Origin: Candidatus Methanoperedens nitratireducens
GTDB lineage: Archaea > Halobacteriota > Methanosarcinia > Methanosarcinales > Methanoperedenaceae
Direction: 5' to 3'
Length of the DNA: 49,256 nucleotides
Assembly (NCBI RefSeq): GCF_000685155.1
Contig: NZ_JMIY01000004.1
Coordinates: 15,136-64,391, forward strand
The position numbers and the translations under genes were made by a program. A model generated the notes under the pieces. It did no database searches. It was not told where the DNA came from and saw only the letters and a program-made list of their open reading frames with translations. Of the stretch, positions 26,175-34,352 are shown piece by piece. Position 1 is the stretch's first letter; the number at the start of each line of letters is the position of its first letter.

Positions 26175-27131
26175 TCATTCTATCCTCCCGATTATATAAC
26201 CAAATCCAACACTGACTGTTACCATTAACAACGCTATCGTCTCTTTTGTATTATACACAACATCTCTACCAACAAGCATGTTTCCTATTCGTGCAGGAAT
26301 CGCTTTAGCTAATAAATATCTAAGATATGTCTGTTCTGTAGAGAGTGCTTTGCTACCGCCGTCCTTATTATAATACAACTTCCCAATATGCGCTTTCGAT
26401 ACACCCTCGTGATACCCCCTTCTCATCATATACCTGAAAGTCTGTCTATACCCGTGCACTTTATGGTAAACAATAACAGAAGGATCATAGATTATCTTTG
26501 AGCCTGGAAGTGAGTTTAATACCCTTATACAGAACTCAGTTTCCTCAGCAGTTACTAAATTTTTTCCGACCCGCCCAAGATTAATATCAAAAAATCCAAC
26601 CTTATCAAAAATCTCCTTTCTGAAAGACATATTGCATCCAAGGACATTCCTTACTTCGCATCTTTTATCTGGAAAACCTTTGTATGTGAATCCTCCAATC
26701 CAGTATAGTTCCTCAGGATAATTCGGCTTCTCTTTCGGCAGGATCTTCCCAACAACACCTACTATATTCTTATCTTCATAATTTTTAATCATGTTTGAGA
26801 TATAATTATTATCTGCAACGGCATCATCATCTATAAAAACAATAATATCGCCGGTTGCATTTTTAATCCCAAGATTTCGGGCCTCAGATAGACCGGGATG
26901 CTTATTGATTATTATATTTACCGATTCAGGAAGAGAATCAATTAACAATCTGTATAGTTCATAGTTCTCATCCATAACAAGAAGTATCTCTTTATCTGCA
27001 TAATTCTGACTGGTTAGTGAGCTTATGCACTCAAAGGTATCAGAAAGAAATTCTATACTGTAAGTACAGACGATAATTGAGACCTTTATACTACTCACTT
27101 TTTCTTCTCTCAATACTCTCAATACTCTCAA
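26175..27131 (-). CDS. glycosyltransferase family 2
   Basis: Inverting GT-A glycosyltransferase. Seen: KVSIIVCTYS at the start of the fold, PGLSEARNLGIKNATGD, DDD metal-binding acidic triad in IVFIDDDAVADNNYI, VLGCNMSFRKEIFDKVG, ETEFCIRVL (catalytic-base region), and basic RQTFRYMMRRGYHEG. One C-terminal hydrophobic stretch may anchor it. Starts are uncertain: TTG 27131 follows a gaggag ribosome-binding-like stretch, but the first codons come from a 9-bp tandem repeat and GTG 27098 begins exactly where family sequence begins. In the glycan cluster, downstream of the PEF-CTERM-like gene on the same strand. Confidence 0.85.
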   Translation of the reverse strand: MRVLRVLREEKVSSIKVSIIVCTYSIEFLSDTFECISSLTSQNYADKEILLVMDENYELYRLLIDSLPESVNIIINKHPGLSEARNLGIKNATGDIIVFIDDDAVADNNYISNMIKNYEDKNIVGVVGKILPKEKPNYPEELYWIGGFTYKGFPDKRCEVRNVLGCNMSFRKEIFDKVGFFDINLGRVGKNLVTAEETEFCIRVLNSLPGSKIIYDPSVIVYHKVHGYRQTFRYMMRRGYHEGVSKAHIGKLYYNKDGGSKALSTEQTYLRYLLAKAIPARIGNMLVGRDVVYNTKETIALLMVTVSVGFGYIIGRIE

Positions 27132-27134
27132 TAT
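27108..27134 (-). repeat. three tandem copies of a 9-bp unit at the GT2 start
   Basis: tctcaatac, tctcaatac, tctcaatat in tandem on the plus strand; on the coding strand each unit supplies an in-frame TTG and codons for leucine, arginine and valine. Copy-number change would keep frame and alter only the N-terminus or start-codon distance. Confidence 0.7.
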
Positions 27135-27195
27135 CTCCTCATCAATACCTCAAATAATCATCTCCAATCCGACCTTCTAATTTTAAAAATACTAA

Positions 27196-27220
27196 AGCAT
27201 CCTCCTTATGGAGGTATGCT
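27196..27220 (-). terminator. terminator hairpin after the PEF-CTERM-like gene
   Basis: cctcc / ggagg around a ttat loop, extended by agcat / atgct with a one-base bulge, makes about a 10-bp stem. On the minus strand it is followed by a T-rich stretch (tttagtattttt). It lies 38 bases past the gene's stop and 60 bases before the GT2 gene, so it may end transcription or attenuate GT2. Confidence 0.55.
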
Positions 27221-27257
27221 CTAATCATCTAAATCTTGTTTTGATTTGCTCTGTTTT

Positions 27258-27773
27258 TTAGTCTCTTCTCTGTCGCCTTACCAGCGCGATCATTCCCAGC
27301 AAGCCAGCCGACATGAGTACTACAGTGCTCAACTCTGGGACTGGAACCACAGTAGCTGTAACTGAAGCTTTGGTACTCCATTTCTTCTTTATGCCGTCTT
27401 TATTCTGGTATTCAATATAGATGTCATGTTTCTCGTTGACGGTTGCACCGTCCTGTGGCGTTATCTCAAGTGTGAACGTCTTAGGAATCTTTGGAGTATT
27501 ATCGAATTCAAGCTCTCCATCGTTTCCAGTACCAGTCTCACTGCTTGATGAATCTTCTATCAGATTGGCCTTGATTTCATCAGAATCTGTCTCGAACTTT
27601 AACTTTGCTTTTCCATCATCGTCTGTATCTAGAGTTAAAGTGAGACTGCCTGTTGAACCTATATCTATACTCAGTTCTTTTGGATCAGCCGTCAGTTCCG
27701 CATATGCACTTGCCAGAGTCACTGTTGACATTATTGCTATTGTTGCTATCACAAGTAGTAATCCTCTTCTCAC
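27258..27773 (-). CDS. secreted PEF-CTERM-like surface protein
   Basis: A 171-residue exported protein with a sorting tail. Seen: signal peptide (hydrophobic GLLLVIATIAIMSTVTLA, cleavage near SAYA), a beta-sandwich-like middle rich in Asp/Glu and Lys, and a C-terminus with PVPELS, a hydrophobic helix and RRQRRD, the tripartite shape of archaeosortase substrates (PEF-CTERM/PGF-CTERM). The motif here is PEL, slightly off consensus. GTG 27773 is chosen as start because a perfect ggaggt ribosome binding site lies 6 bases upstream, inside the last codons of the preceding GT2 gene; the frame's TTG at 27791 lacks one. No archaeosortase gene is visible in the window. Confidence 0.78.
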   Translation of the reverse strand: MRRGLLLVIATIAIMSTVTLASAYAELTADPKELSIDIGSTGSLTLTLDTDDDGKAKLKFETDSDEIKANLIEDSSSSETGTGNDGELEFDNTPKIPKTFTLEITPQDGATVNEKHDIYIEYQNKDGIKKKWSTKASVTATVVPVPELSTVVLMSAGLLGMIALVRRQRRD

Positions 27774-27777
27774 TCTT

Positions 27778-28533
27778 TCACCTCCTGTCAAATTTTTTAA
27801 AATATTCTTTGACTATAATACCAAGTATCTTCCACCCATCCCTGAATGAGTTGAGATTGGAGTTCCCGTTCTTCCTCCTGGCCTCAAAGGAAGGTACTTC
27901 TTTTACCCTCAGCCCTGCTTTTTTCATAAGTATCGATTGCTCGGTCTCGATCTCAAACCCGCTTGAGCTGCAGCATATCTTCTTCAGGGCCTCTCTCTTG
28001 AATGCACGGTAGCCGTAGCATAGGTCTGTGTAGTCTGTGCCGTACATGTTGTTCACCATTGCCACAAATATGCTGTTACCGAATCTCCTGAACGGTGTGA
28101 GATCTTCAGAGCCCCCACCCGGCAGTAAGCGTGATCCTTTTGCGACATCGTAGCCATCGAGCACAGGTTCAAGAAGTGAAGGAATCTCCCTAGGGTCATG
28201 GCTGCCGTCTGCATCCATCATGACTATCAGGTCGCCTGTTGCATGCTCAAATCCAGTTTTTATTGCAGTGCCTTTTCCAGAGGGTCTTTCTACTATGATT
28301 TTTGCATCATTTCTGAGCTTTAGTATCTCTTCCCTGGTCCCGTCTGTCGAGTTACCATCAACAACAACCACTTCATCAACGAATGCAGGTATATCCGAAA
28401 ATACTTCTCTTATATTTAGAGCTTCATTTAATGTAGGTATTACAACACTGATCTTTTTTCTCTGCTCGTTTTTGCTTATGAGGCTCAAGATTATCACCAC
28501 CGTTTTGCACAGAGAAGAGCGTCGTCCACACAC
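27778..28533 (-). CDS. polyprenyl-phosphate glycosyltransferase (DPM1/GT2 type)
   Basis: Likely transfers a hexose from a nucleotide sugar to dolichol phosphate, providing the lipid-linked sugars used in N-glycosylation. Seen: ISVVIPTLNEALNIREV, EVVVVDGNSTDGT, GKGTAIKTGFEHATGD, the DxD-type MMDADGSHDP, KGSRLLPGG, and FRRFGNSIF, all as in dolichol-phosphate mannose/glucose synthases. No C-terminal membrane domain, so the short soluble type. GTG 28533 start is supported by a TATA box about 24 bases upstream (leaderless); the first ~28 residues precede the conserved fold. Its final codons form the ribosome binding site of the PEF-CTERM-like gene, so the two are co-expressed. Confidence 0.88.
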   Translation of the reverse strand: MCGRRSSLCKTVVIILSLISKNEQRKKISVVIPTLNEALNIREVFSDIPAFVDEVVVVDGNSTDGTREEILKLRNDAKIIVERPSGKGTAIKTGFEHATGDLIVMMDADGSHDPREIPSLLEPVLDGYDVAKGSRLLPGGGSEDLTPFRRFGNSIFVAMVNNMYGTDYTDLCYGYRAFKREALKKICCSSSGFEIETEQSILMKKAGLRVKEVPSFEARRKNGNSNLNSFRDGWKILGIIVKEYFKKFDRR

Positions 28534-28551
28534 TATTCACTTCATCCGATA

Positions 28552-28562
28552 GGTTTATAACC
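28552..28562. promoter_or_regulatory. bidirectional TATA element
   Basis: ggtttataacc reads almost the same on both strands. On the minus strand its centre is about 24 bases before the GTG of the DPM1-like gene; on the plus strand a start near 28582 would fall just ahead of the two hairpins at 28588-28650. Confidence 0.5.
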
Positions 28563-28581
28563 ATGAAAACCGAAAATAAGC

Positions 28582-28660
28582 AGTGTTGACTGCTTTCAGT
28601 CGGTCAATGCAGGTAGCTGGCTTTGCATACGATTTACCCGGCCAGCTACCAAACATTCTT
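28582..28660 (+). ncRNA. candidate small structured RNA with two hairpins
   Basis: Stem 1: gactg (28588-28592) and cagtc (28597-28601) with a cttt loop. Stem 2: ggtagctggc (28612-28621) and gccagctacc (28641-28650), a perfect 10-bp GC-rich stem with a 19-base loop, standing out in AT-rich surroundings. A TATA element at 28552-28562 would start a plus-strand transcript near 28582; T/C-rich DNA follows. Neither strand encodes a protein here. It could equally be a regulator-binding dyad or the 5' leader of the DsrE-like gene; the rest of the 28534-28833 gap shows nothing else. Confidence 0.35.
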
Positions 28661-28833
28661 CCTAGTTACCTTCTCTGTCTCGTTTGATTTTATTAAAGTC
28701 CATTACAATATATAAGCTTTTCTACTTTGTATAATAATTTATACTGATGGTGAGCATAGTAATCATTTGATTATAATAATAAACACCATTTAAGTTTTTA
28801 AAGTCAGAGTTAAATAGTTTCTATTCCAAATAT

Positions 28834-29211
28834 ATGCTGATGCCTGCAAGGAAAGTCTCAAAAGTCCTTCTATTTCTTAAAAATATGGTATATGAAAGTA
28901 CAAGCCCTATGGAAACACTGCGTTTTGCAAAATATTTTCGTAAGAAGGGACTGGACGTAGTTGTGGTTCTGTGGGGGCCGATGGGGGTTATCCTTGCAAA
29001 AAAGGGAAAGCATGGAAATCCCCCATATGATGAACATATTAAGGAATGTATGGATATGGGAGTAAGGTTCAAATGCTGCGAACTGGCATCTGCGATGATC
29101 GGTTTTGAGAAAGATGAGCTGATAGAAGGCGTGGAAATTATACATTCCTTTGAAGTAGCTGACCTGATGCTGAAGTACTGTGAAGAAGGGCAGCTTGTGA
29201 TTAGCCTCTGA
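28834..29211 (+). CDS. DsrE-like small protein
   Basis: A 125-residue protein of the DsrE/DsrF/TusD-like fold used in sulfur transfer and related redox roles. Seen: VSKVLLFLKNMVYES, then TLRFAKYFRKKGLDVVVVLWGPMGV with the alternating strand/helix pattern, FKCCELASAM with the cysteine position conserved in DsrE-like sulfur carriers, and a C-terminal IIHSFEVADLMLKYCEEGQLVIS typical of the family's oligomer surface. ATG 28834 or 28840. No other sulfur-relay genes adjoin, so partner and substrate are unknown. Confidence 0.75.
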   Translation: MLMPARKVSKVLLFLKNMVYESTSPMETLRFAKYFRKKGLDVVVVLWGPMGVILAKKGKHGNPPYDEHIKECMDMGVRFKCCELASAMIGFEKDELIEGVEIIHSFEVADLMLKYCEEGQLVISL

Positions 29212-29253
29212 GTCTGATATCTTTTTAACCATCAAGATCAATTACGCTCTCTT

Positions 29254-30462
29254 ATGTACAGAGAACTCCTTGAAAAACTCAAAGCTGGTGAGATGCGTCT
29301 TCATGAGATTGACGGGATGCTTGATACAAAAGATGCAGTTAAACTTCGGCGTGCTGCGATCTCAGAACTGACAGGAGTGGAATTTAAGCATATCGATCAA
29401 TTCTCGTTCGATGCAGAGGATATAACAAAGCGCAATATTGAGAATATGATAGGTGCCATACAGGTTCCGCTCGGGGTTGCAGGGCCGCTTTTAATCAACG
29501 GTGAATATGCAAGCGGCAGATACTATATCCCCCTGGCAACTACCGAAGGCGCACTGGTTGCGAGCACACACAGGGGATGCTCGGTCATTACTGCCTGCGG
29601 CGGTGCGAACGTAAGGATATTCAAAGATGAGATGACAAGAGCTCCTGTTTTCAGGGCAAATGATGTAATAGGCGTAAAAAGGCTTGTGGAGTGGGTTAAA
29701 GAGAATTTCCAGCGCTTGAAGGAGAAAGCAGAAGAGACCACGCGTTTTGGCAGGCTGCTTGCGGTTGATCCATTTGTAGCAGGGAGGAGTGTTTTCCTGC
29801 GGTTCTCCTATGATACAGGGGATGCCATGGGTATGAACATGGTCACAATTGCCACGAATGCGGCTGTTGATCTCATTATAGAGGAAAACGATGTGGAACT
29901 TGTTGCATTATCAGGTAATATGTGCACAGATAAGAAGCCTGCTGCAATCAATGCTATAATGGGCAAGGGTAAAACAGTATCTGCTGATGTGGTACTGAGC
30001 AGGGAGATAGTTCTTGGGAAACTGAAGACCACTCCTGAGAGAATGGTAGAGGTGAATTACAGAAAGAATCTTGTAGGTTCAGCCCGTGCAGGGTCGCTTG
30101 GATTTAATGCCCATGCTGCAAATATCGCAGCAGCCATGTTCATCGCCTGCGGACAGGATGCAGCCCATGTTGTTGAGGCAAGCAATGCCATGACCACGAT
30201 TGAACTTAAAGATGAGGATCTCTATTGCTCGGTCACTCTTCCTTCGCTCGCTGTGGGAACAGTCGGGGGAGGAACGCGTATCGGTGCACAGCAGGAGTGC
30301 CTGAGTATGCTGGGTGCAGCAGGCGCAGGTGACCCTCCGGGTGTGAATTCAAAGAAACTCGCCGAGATAATAGCAGCAGCGGTCCTGGCAGGTGAGATCT
30401 CACTCATCGGAGCGCTGGCGGCCAGGCACCTTGCAAAGGCTCATGCTGCACTTGGGAGATAA
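29254..30462 (+). CDS. hmgA: 3-hydroxy-3-methylglutaryl-CoA reductase, class I
   Basis: Rate-setting step to mevalonate and hence archaeal ether-lipid isoprenoids, using NADPH. Seen: TTEGALVASTHRGC with catalytic Glu98, DKKPAA with the catalytic lysine, GQDAAH with the aspartate, GTVGGGTRIGAQ, and a C-terminal ARHLAKAHAAL with the general-acid histidine. Lacks the eukaryotic membrane domain; 402 residues is standard for archaea. ATG start at 29254, about 30 bases after a tctttttaacc TATA-like box, probably leaderless or nearly so. Confidence 0.96.
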   Translation: MYRELLEKLKAGEMRLHEIDGMLDTKDAVKLRRAAISELTGVEFKHIDQFSFDAEDITKRNIENMIGAIQVPLGVAGPLLINGEYASGRYYIPLATTEGALVASTHRGCSVITACGGANVRIFKDEMTRAPVFRANDVIGVKRLVEWVKENFQRLKEKAEETTRFGRLLAVDPFVAGRSVFLRFSYDTGDAMGMNMVTIATNAAVDLIIEENDVELVALSGNMCTDKKPAAINAIMGKGKTVSADVVLSREIVLGKLKTTPERMVEVNYRKNLVGSARAGSLGFNAHAANIAAAMFIACGQDAAHVVEASNAMTTIELKDEDLYCSVTLPSLAVGTVGGGTRIGAQQECLSMLGAAGAGDPPGVNSKKLAEIIAAAVLAGEISLIGALAARHLAKAHAALGR

Positions 30463-30466
30463 ATAA

Positions 30467-31496
30467 TCATTTTTTAAAAGCACTGCTGAAGAGTGTCGAA
30501 TAAGAATATCCCTCTTTGCCTTTTTTGCATCCATCATCGAAAATGAATGATTGACCTATATTAAATTCTCTCCAGAGTTCTTGAGCAAGAGATACTCTTT
30601 TCTGATAAGGATATATCCCTCCTTTATCAGATATATAATCAAAAAAGATATCATACGGAGATAGCTTTATCAATTTCTTGATGCTAAATTTTCTGTAGTT
30701 TCTGAACATTCTGGATTTAATAAAGATATAAAACGGTACAAAGGTCATCTCAACACAATATGGTTTGATGGATTTTGCAAATTCTAATGTCTCTTTTTAT
30801 CTCCTGCAATACGTCCTCAGGATTTCGGCACCTGTATTCGCCAAGGACATAGGGCAGTCCGCAGAAGTTACAGCTTTGAGTACAGCCTCTGGTGAGCATG
30901 ATAGGCAGCATCCTCACCGGGTATGCATCAAGGTCAAAATCATCAAATTCCGGAAATACCGATAATGGTTGATTCTGCCTCGTTTTAGAGCCCCGAAGGG
31001 TCTGTAATATTGGTTTTCTTCTAGACACAACATTTGCATGATCAACTTTACGGCCAGACTTGATACATTCAATCAGAATTCTAAACGCATCTTCTCCTTC
31101 CCCGACTATACAAAAATCTATAAATTTAAAATTTCTCATTAGATCTTCATGCATATAGGTCGCATGGGGCCCGCCTATTACGTTATATATCTCAGGGTTA
31201 TGTGCCTTGATCCTGTTCATAATATAAAGGGCAGTATGGTAATTCAGGTGAAATAGAGAAAAACCCACTATATCTGGATTAAAGGCAATGATATCTTCGA
31301 TATCTTCTCTAAACAGGTCAGGGGCTTCCTTTATGAGTTCTTCCTGTCTCAAAAAACCTTTTTTGCCCCCATGCCTCATATTCAGGTCAAATATCTTACA
31401 TTCAGATATATCCTGGATTGCAGCTTTAATGTAAGATATGCCTATAGGGGGACATGGAGCGTCCCAGAAAGGTGTGAATACCAGTGCTACTTTCAT
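30467..31496 (-). pseudogene. decayed B12-binding radical SAM protein gene (internal deletion and frameshift)
   Basis: The 5' part (31496-30750) encodes 248 residues: a cobalamin-binding-type domain (GPHATYM, CIVGEGEDAF) and the radical SAM cluster motif RGCTQSCNFCGLPYV, then QEIKRDI. There the frame breaks: skipping one base gives EFAKSIKPYCVEMTF, which is the usual C-terminal half of the radical SAM barrel and runs on into the second open frame (30748-30467) ending with an IYPYQKRV tail. In intact relatives more than a hundred residues of barrel lie between these two points, so there is a deletion as well as a frameshift. ATG start at 31496, 12 bases after ilvC. The product is unlikely to be active; original substrate unknown. 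Confidence 0.75.
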
Positions 31497-31508
31497 ATTA
31501 TGGATAGC

Positions 31509-32504
31509 TCAATCCTTCTTAAGCCAGGGCATCATGGCGCGGATCTCTTTCCCTACCTTCTCTACAGGATGCTCGTTCTCCTGTCTCTCAAGCGCGTTCA
31601 GCACAGGCTTGTTTGCCCTGCCTTCAAGTATGAACTCCCTTGCGAATTCACCGCTCTGTATCCTGCGCAGTGCCTCTTTCATAGCCTGGCGCGATTGCTC
31701 ATTGATGATCTTCGGTCCAACGGTCAGTCCTCCGTACTCGGCGGTATTGGATACATAATACCACATCTTGCTCAAGCCGCCTTCATGAATCAGGTCGACT
31801 ATGAGCTTTAGCTCATGCAGTGTCTCAAAATATGCAACCTCAGGCTGGTATCCCGCTTCAACAAGCGTCTCAAAAGATGCTTTTATCATACTTGTACAGC
31901 CGCCGCACAGGTCAACCTGCTCACCGAAAAGATCAGTCTCGGTCTCTTCCTTGAACGTGGTCTCTAACACGCCTGCGCGTGTGGCGCCGATTCCTTTCGC
32001 ATAGGCCATGCCTGTATCCCATGCACGTCCTGTCGCATCCTGGTATATTGCAAGAAGTGCAGGGACACCGATACCTTCGGTATATGTGCGCCTGACAAGG
32101 AAGCCCGGCCCTTTCGGTGCGACCATTATCACATCCACGTCCTTTGGAGGCACGATCTGGTTATAATGTATATTGAACCCGTGTGAGAAACACAGCGTTT
32201 TGCCGCTGCTCATATGCGGGGCGACCTCACTGTAGTATATAGTGCTCTGTATCTCATCAGGTATGAGCATCTGTACAAGATCTCCTTTTATTGCAGCATC
32301 TGCAATACTCATGACCGCAAGACCATCACTCTTTACCTGAGACCATGATTCACCGTTTTCCCTTACGCCTACAACCACATCAAGCCCCGAATCATGAAGG
32401 TTCTGTGCCTGACCGGCACCCTGACTGCCGTAACCTATAATAGCAATCGTTTTATTTTTCAACACATCCAAATCTGCATCCTTGTCATGGAATATTTTTA
32501 ACAT
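31509..32504 (-). CDS. ilvC: ketol-acid reductoisomerase
   Basis: Second step of valine/isoleucine synthesis, Mg2+- and NADPH-dependent. Seen: N-terminal Rossmann [30 protein letters not shown], the metal-site [10 protein letters not shown] and [12 protein letters not shown], and SNTAEYGG, all class I (short) KARI hallmarks; 331 residues. ATG at 32504. No ilvB/ilvN neighbours; the gene stands between tatC and the decayed radical SAM gene, all on the minus strand. Confidence 0.96.
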   Translation of the reverse strand: MLKIFHDKDADLDVLKNKTIAIIGYGSQGAGQAQNLHDSGLDVVVGVRENGESWSQVKSDGLAVMSIADAAIKGDLVQMLIPDEIQSTIYYSEVAPHMSSGKTLCFSHGFNIHYNQIVPPKDVDVIMVAPKGPGFLVRRTYTEGIGVPALLAIYQDATGRAWDTGMAYAKGIGATRAGVLETTFKEETETDLFGEQVDLCGGCTSMIKASFETLVEAGYQPEVAYFETLHELKLIVDLIHEGGLSKMWYYVSNTAEYGGLTVGPKIINEQSRQAMKEALRRIQSGEFAREFILEGRANKPVLNALERQENEHPVEKVGKEIRAMMPWLKKD

Positions 32505-32576
32505 AGTTGATACCTTCCTTCTCCTTTGATTGCATTAATATGTATATTAGTTTTGTTAATTGTATTCTCTAAAACA

Positions 32577-33308
32577 TCAAAAGAATCTGGCTACCATGAG
32601 GCTGAACTCAAACAGGATCACAAGTACTGCAGCCACGATCAACTCAGAAAATATTGTTGGGTCTGGCGATATAAATAATGAAACTGCCAGAAGAGCACCG
32701 TATATTATCTTTCGCTTTCTTTTTAGAGGCTCAAGTTTCAAGAGATCCATCTTTAAAGCAAATATCAGCAGGAGAGGGAACTGGAAAATAAGACCGAAAC
32801 CCACAACAAGCGTAATCATCGTGTAGATCGCCTTTATAACTGAGATCTGCGGGGCTGCTACATCGATTGAATAAAAGACTGTATATTTAAACGTGAGAGG
32901 CACGACAACAAAGTAAGCAAGTGCTGCACCCGCTGAGAATAGAATGAAGGAGAGAGGTACAATCTTGATAAAGAATCGTTTTTCATTCTCGTACAGTCCT
33001 TTTCCTATGAACATGAACGCCTCGTACATTATGAGCGGTATCCCAAAAAAAAGCGCACATGCCAGGGAAAAGGTCAGTTTTGTCATGAGCACCTCCATCG
33101 GAGAATACATGACCATGGGCACAGTTACCACCTCCTCCGGTATCAATCTCAACGCCTGTTTCCATATCAACTGCAGCAACTCGCCAGAGAACATGAAAGC
33201 AACTACTGTAATAATAACGATCGGAACTGCAGTAATGATCATCCTTGATCGCAGTTCTTTTATATGTTCAACAAGCGGTAGCTCTTCGTCGCCCGGTACA
33301 GTGTTCAT
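32577..33308 (-). CDS. tatC: Sec-independent (twin-arginine) translocase subunit TatC
   Basis: Receptor subunit for export of folded proteins with RR signal peptides. Seen: six hydrophobic segments, the N-terminal EELPLVEHIKELRSRMI with the conserved LxEHxxELRxR that binds the twin-arginine motif, YMYEAFMFIGKGLYENEKRF-like cytoplasmic loop (PLIMYEAFMFIGKGLYENEK), and RRK-rich loop before the last helices. Length 243 is normal. ATG at 33308 with an AT-rich TATA-like tatttatta about 26 bases upstream. No tatA nearby. Confidence 0.94.
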   Translation of the reverse strand: MNTVPGDEELPLVEHIKELRSRMIITAVPIVIITVVAFMFSGELLQLIWKQALRLIPEEVVTVPMVMYSPMEVLMTKLTFSLACALFFGIPLIMYEAFMFIGKGLYENEKRFFIKIVPLSFILFSAGAALAYFVVVPLTFKYTVFYSIDVAAPQISVIKAIYTMITLVVGFGLIFQFPLLLIFALKMDLLKLEPLKRKRKIIYGALLAVSLFISPDPTIFSELIVAAVLVILFEFSLMVARFF

Positions 33309-33383
33309 TTAAGTCTACTGATCCTTTATTAATAATAAATATGATGCAGAGAAAGCTATAGATACAGTGGTAGATATTTACTT

Positions 33384-34352
33384 GTGAAAATTAACCAGCT
33401 TAATGAGAGGGCATTGATTGCGCATATCTCCAGGTTACTTGCAAGGCCAGGAGATAACGTCGTCATAGGGGCTGGTGAGGATGACTGCGCTGTGCTTGAT
33501 ATTGGTATCGGGGATTATATCGTCATAACTACCGATATGCTCCACCGAAAAACAGATTTTCCATTCCAGATGAGCGGCAGGCAGATCGGATGGATGTCGG
33601 TCGCGGTAAATCTGAGCGATCTTGCTGCTAAAGGTGCAAGACCTATCGGTGTTGTAATGGCAATGGGCATACCGCCTGATACTGAACTTGAATTTGTCGA
33701 TGAAATAGTAAAGGGAATGGATGAGTGCGCCTCAAAATACGGGACGCAGATCATTGGCGGTGATACGGACGCACATGATGAACTGACAATGGCAGGTACT
33801 GCGCTTGGCACCGTGAGAAAAGAACTGCTTATTCGCAGAAGCGGGGCAAAGGTAGGGGATATCGTATGTGTGACAGGATACCCTGGCTCTGCTGGAGCAG
33901 CTCTTTTTGCTCTGAATAGGGGAATACCACCCGGTCAGGAGGTATTAAAGGCATTGTTTGAGCCCGTACCCAGAATATACGAGGGTATTGCCCTTGCAGA
34001 ATCCCGCTCGGTTACATCTATGATGGATATCAGCGACGGGCTTGCACTGTCACTTCATGATATGAGCAGGGCAGGCAATGTGGGTTTTAAAATATATGAG
34101 AGCAAATTGCCTGTCCTGCCATATGTTAAAAAGCTATTGAAAGGCGATGAACTGCTGGAGGCAGTGGTTTTTACAGGTGGGGATTTTGAGCTCTTATTCA
34201 CCGTGGCTCCAGATAGGATCGATAGAGTGAGAAGAAGCTGTCCTCTAACTGCTATCGGTGAGGTTATTGACAGAGGAGTATTTATTGATAGGGCAGGCAG
34301 GCTGGAAGAGCTAAGAGCACGGGGGTATGAGCACTTTAAGCCAGCCTTATAG
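33384..34352 (+). CDS. thiL: thiamine-monophosphate kinase
   Basis: Makes thiamine diphosphate from thiamine phosphate and ATP. Seen: [21 protein letters not shown] metal-binding aspartates near the N-terminus, [56 protein letters not shown], and the C-terminal [14 protein letters not shown]. Start is GTG 33384; no good ribosome binding site but a TATA-like ctatagata lies about 26 bases upstream, consistent with leaderless translation. Its 3' end overlaps the aCPSF1 gene on the other strand by 17 bases. Confidence 0.93.
   Translation: MKINQLNERALIAHISRLLARPGDNVVIGAGEDDCAVLDIGIGDYIVITTDMLHRKTDFPFQMSGRQIGWMSVAVNLSDLAAKGARPIGVVMAMGIPPDTELEFVDEIVKGMDECASKYGTQIIGGDTDAHDELTMAGTALGTVRKELLIRRSGAKVGDIVCVTGYPGSAGAALFALNRGIPPGQEVLKALFEPVPRIYEGIALAESRSVTSMMDISDGLALSLHDMSRAGNVGFKIYESKLPVLPYVKKLLKGDELLEAVVFTGGDFELLFTVAPDRIDRVRRSCPLTAIGEVIDRGVFIDRAGRLEELRARGYEHFKPAL

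Noticed and set aside
27108-27134. CRISPR-like repeats
   Set aside because: Three 9-bp tandem units with no spacers; simple tandem repeat, not a CRISPR array. No array was seen elsewhere.
28582-28660. tRNA gene
   Set aside because: Two hairpins but no acceptor stem, no T-loop ggttcaaatcc-like box and no CCA-adjacent pairing.
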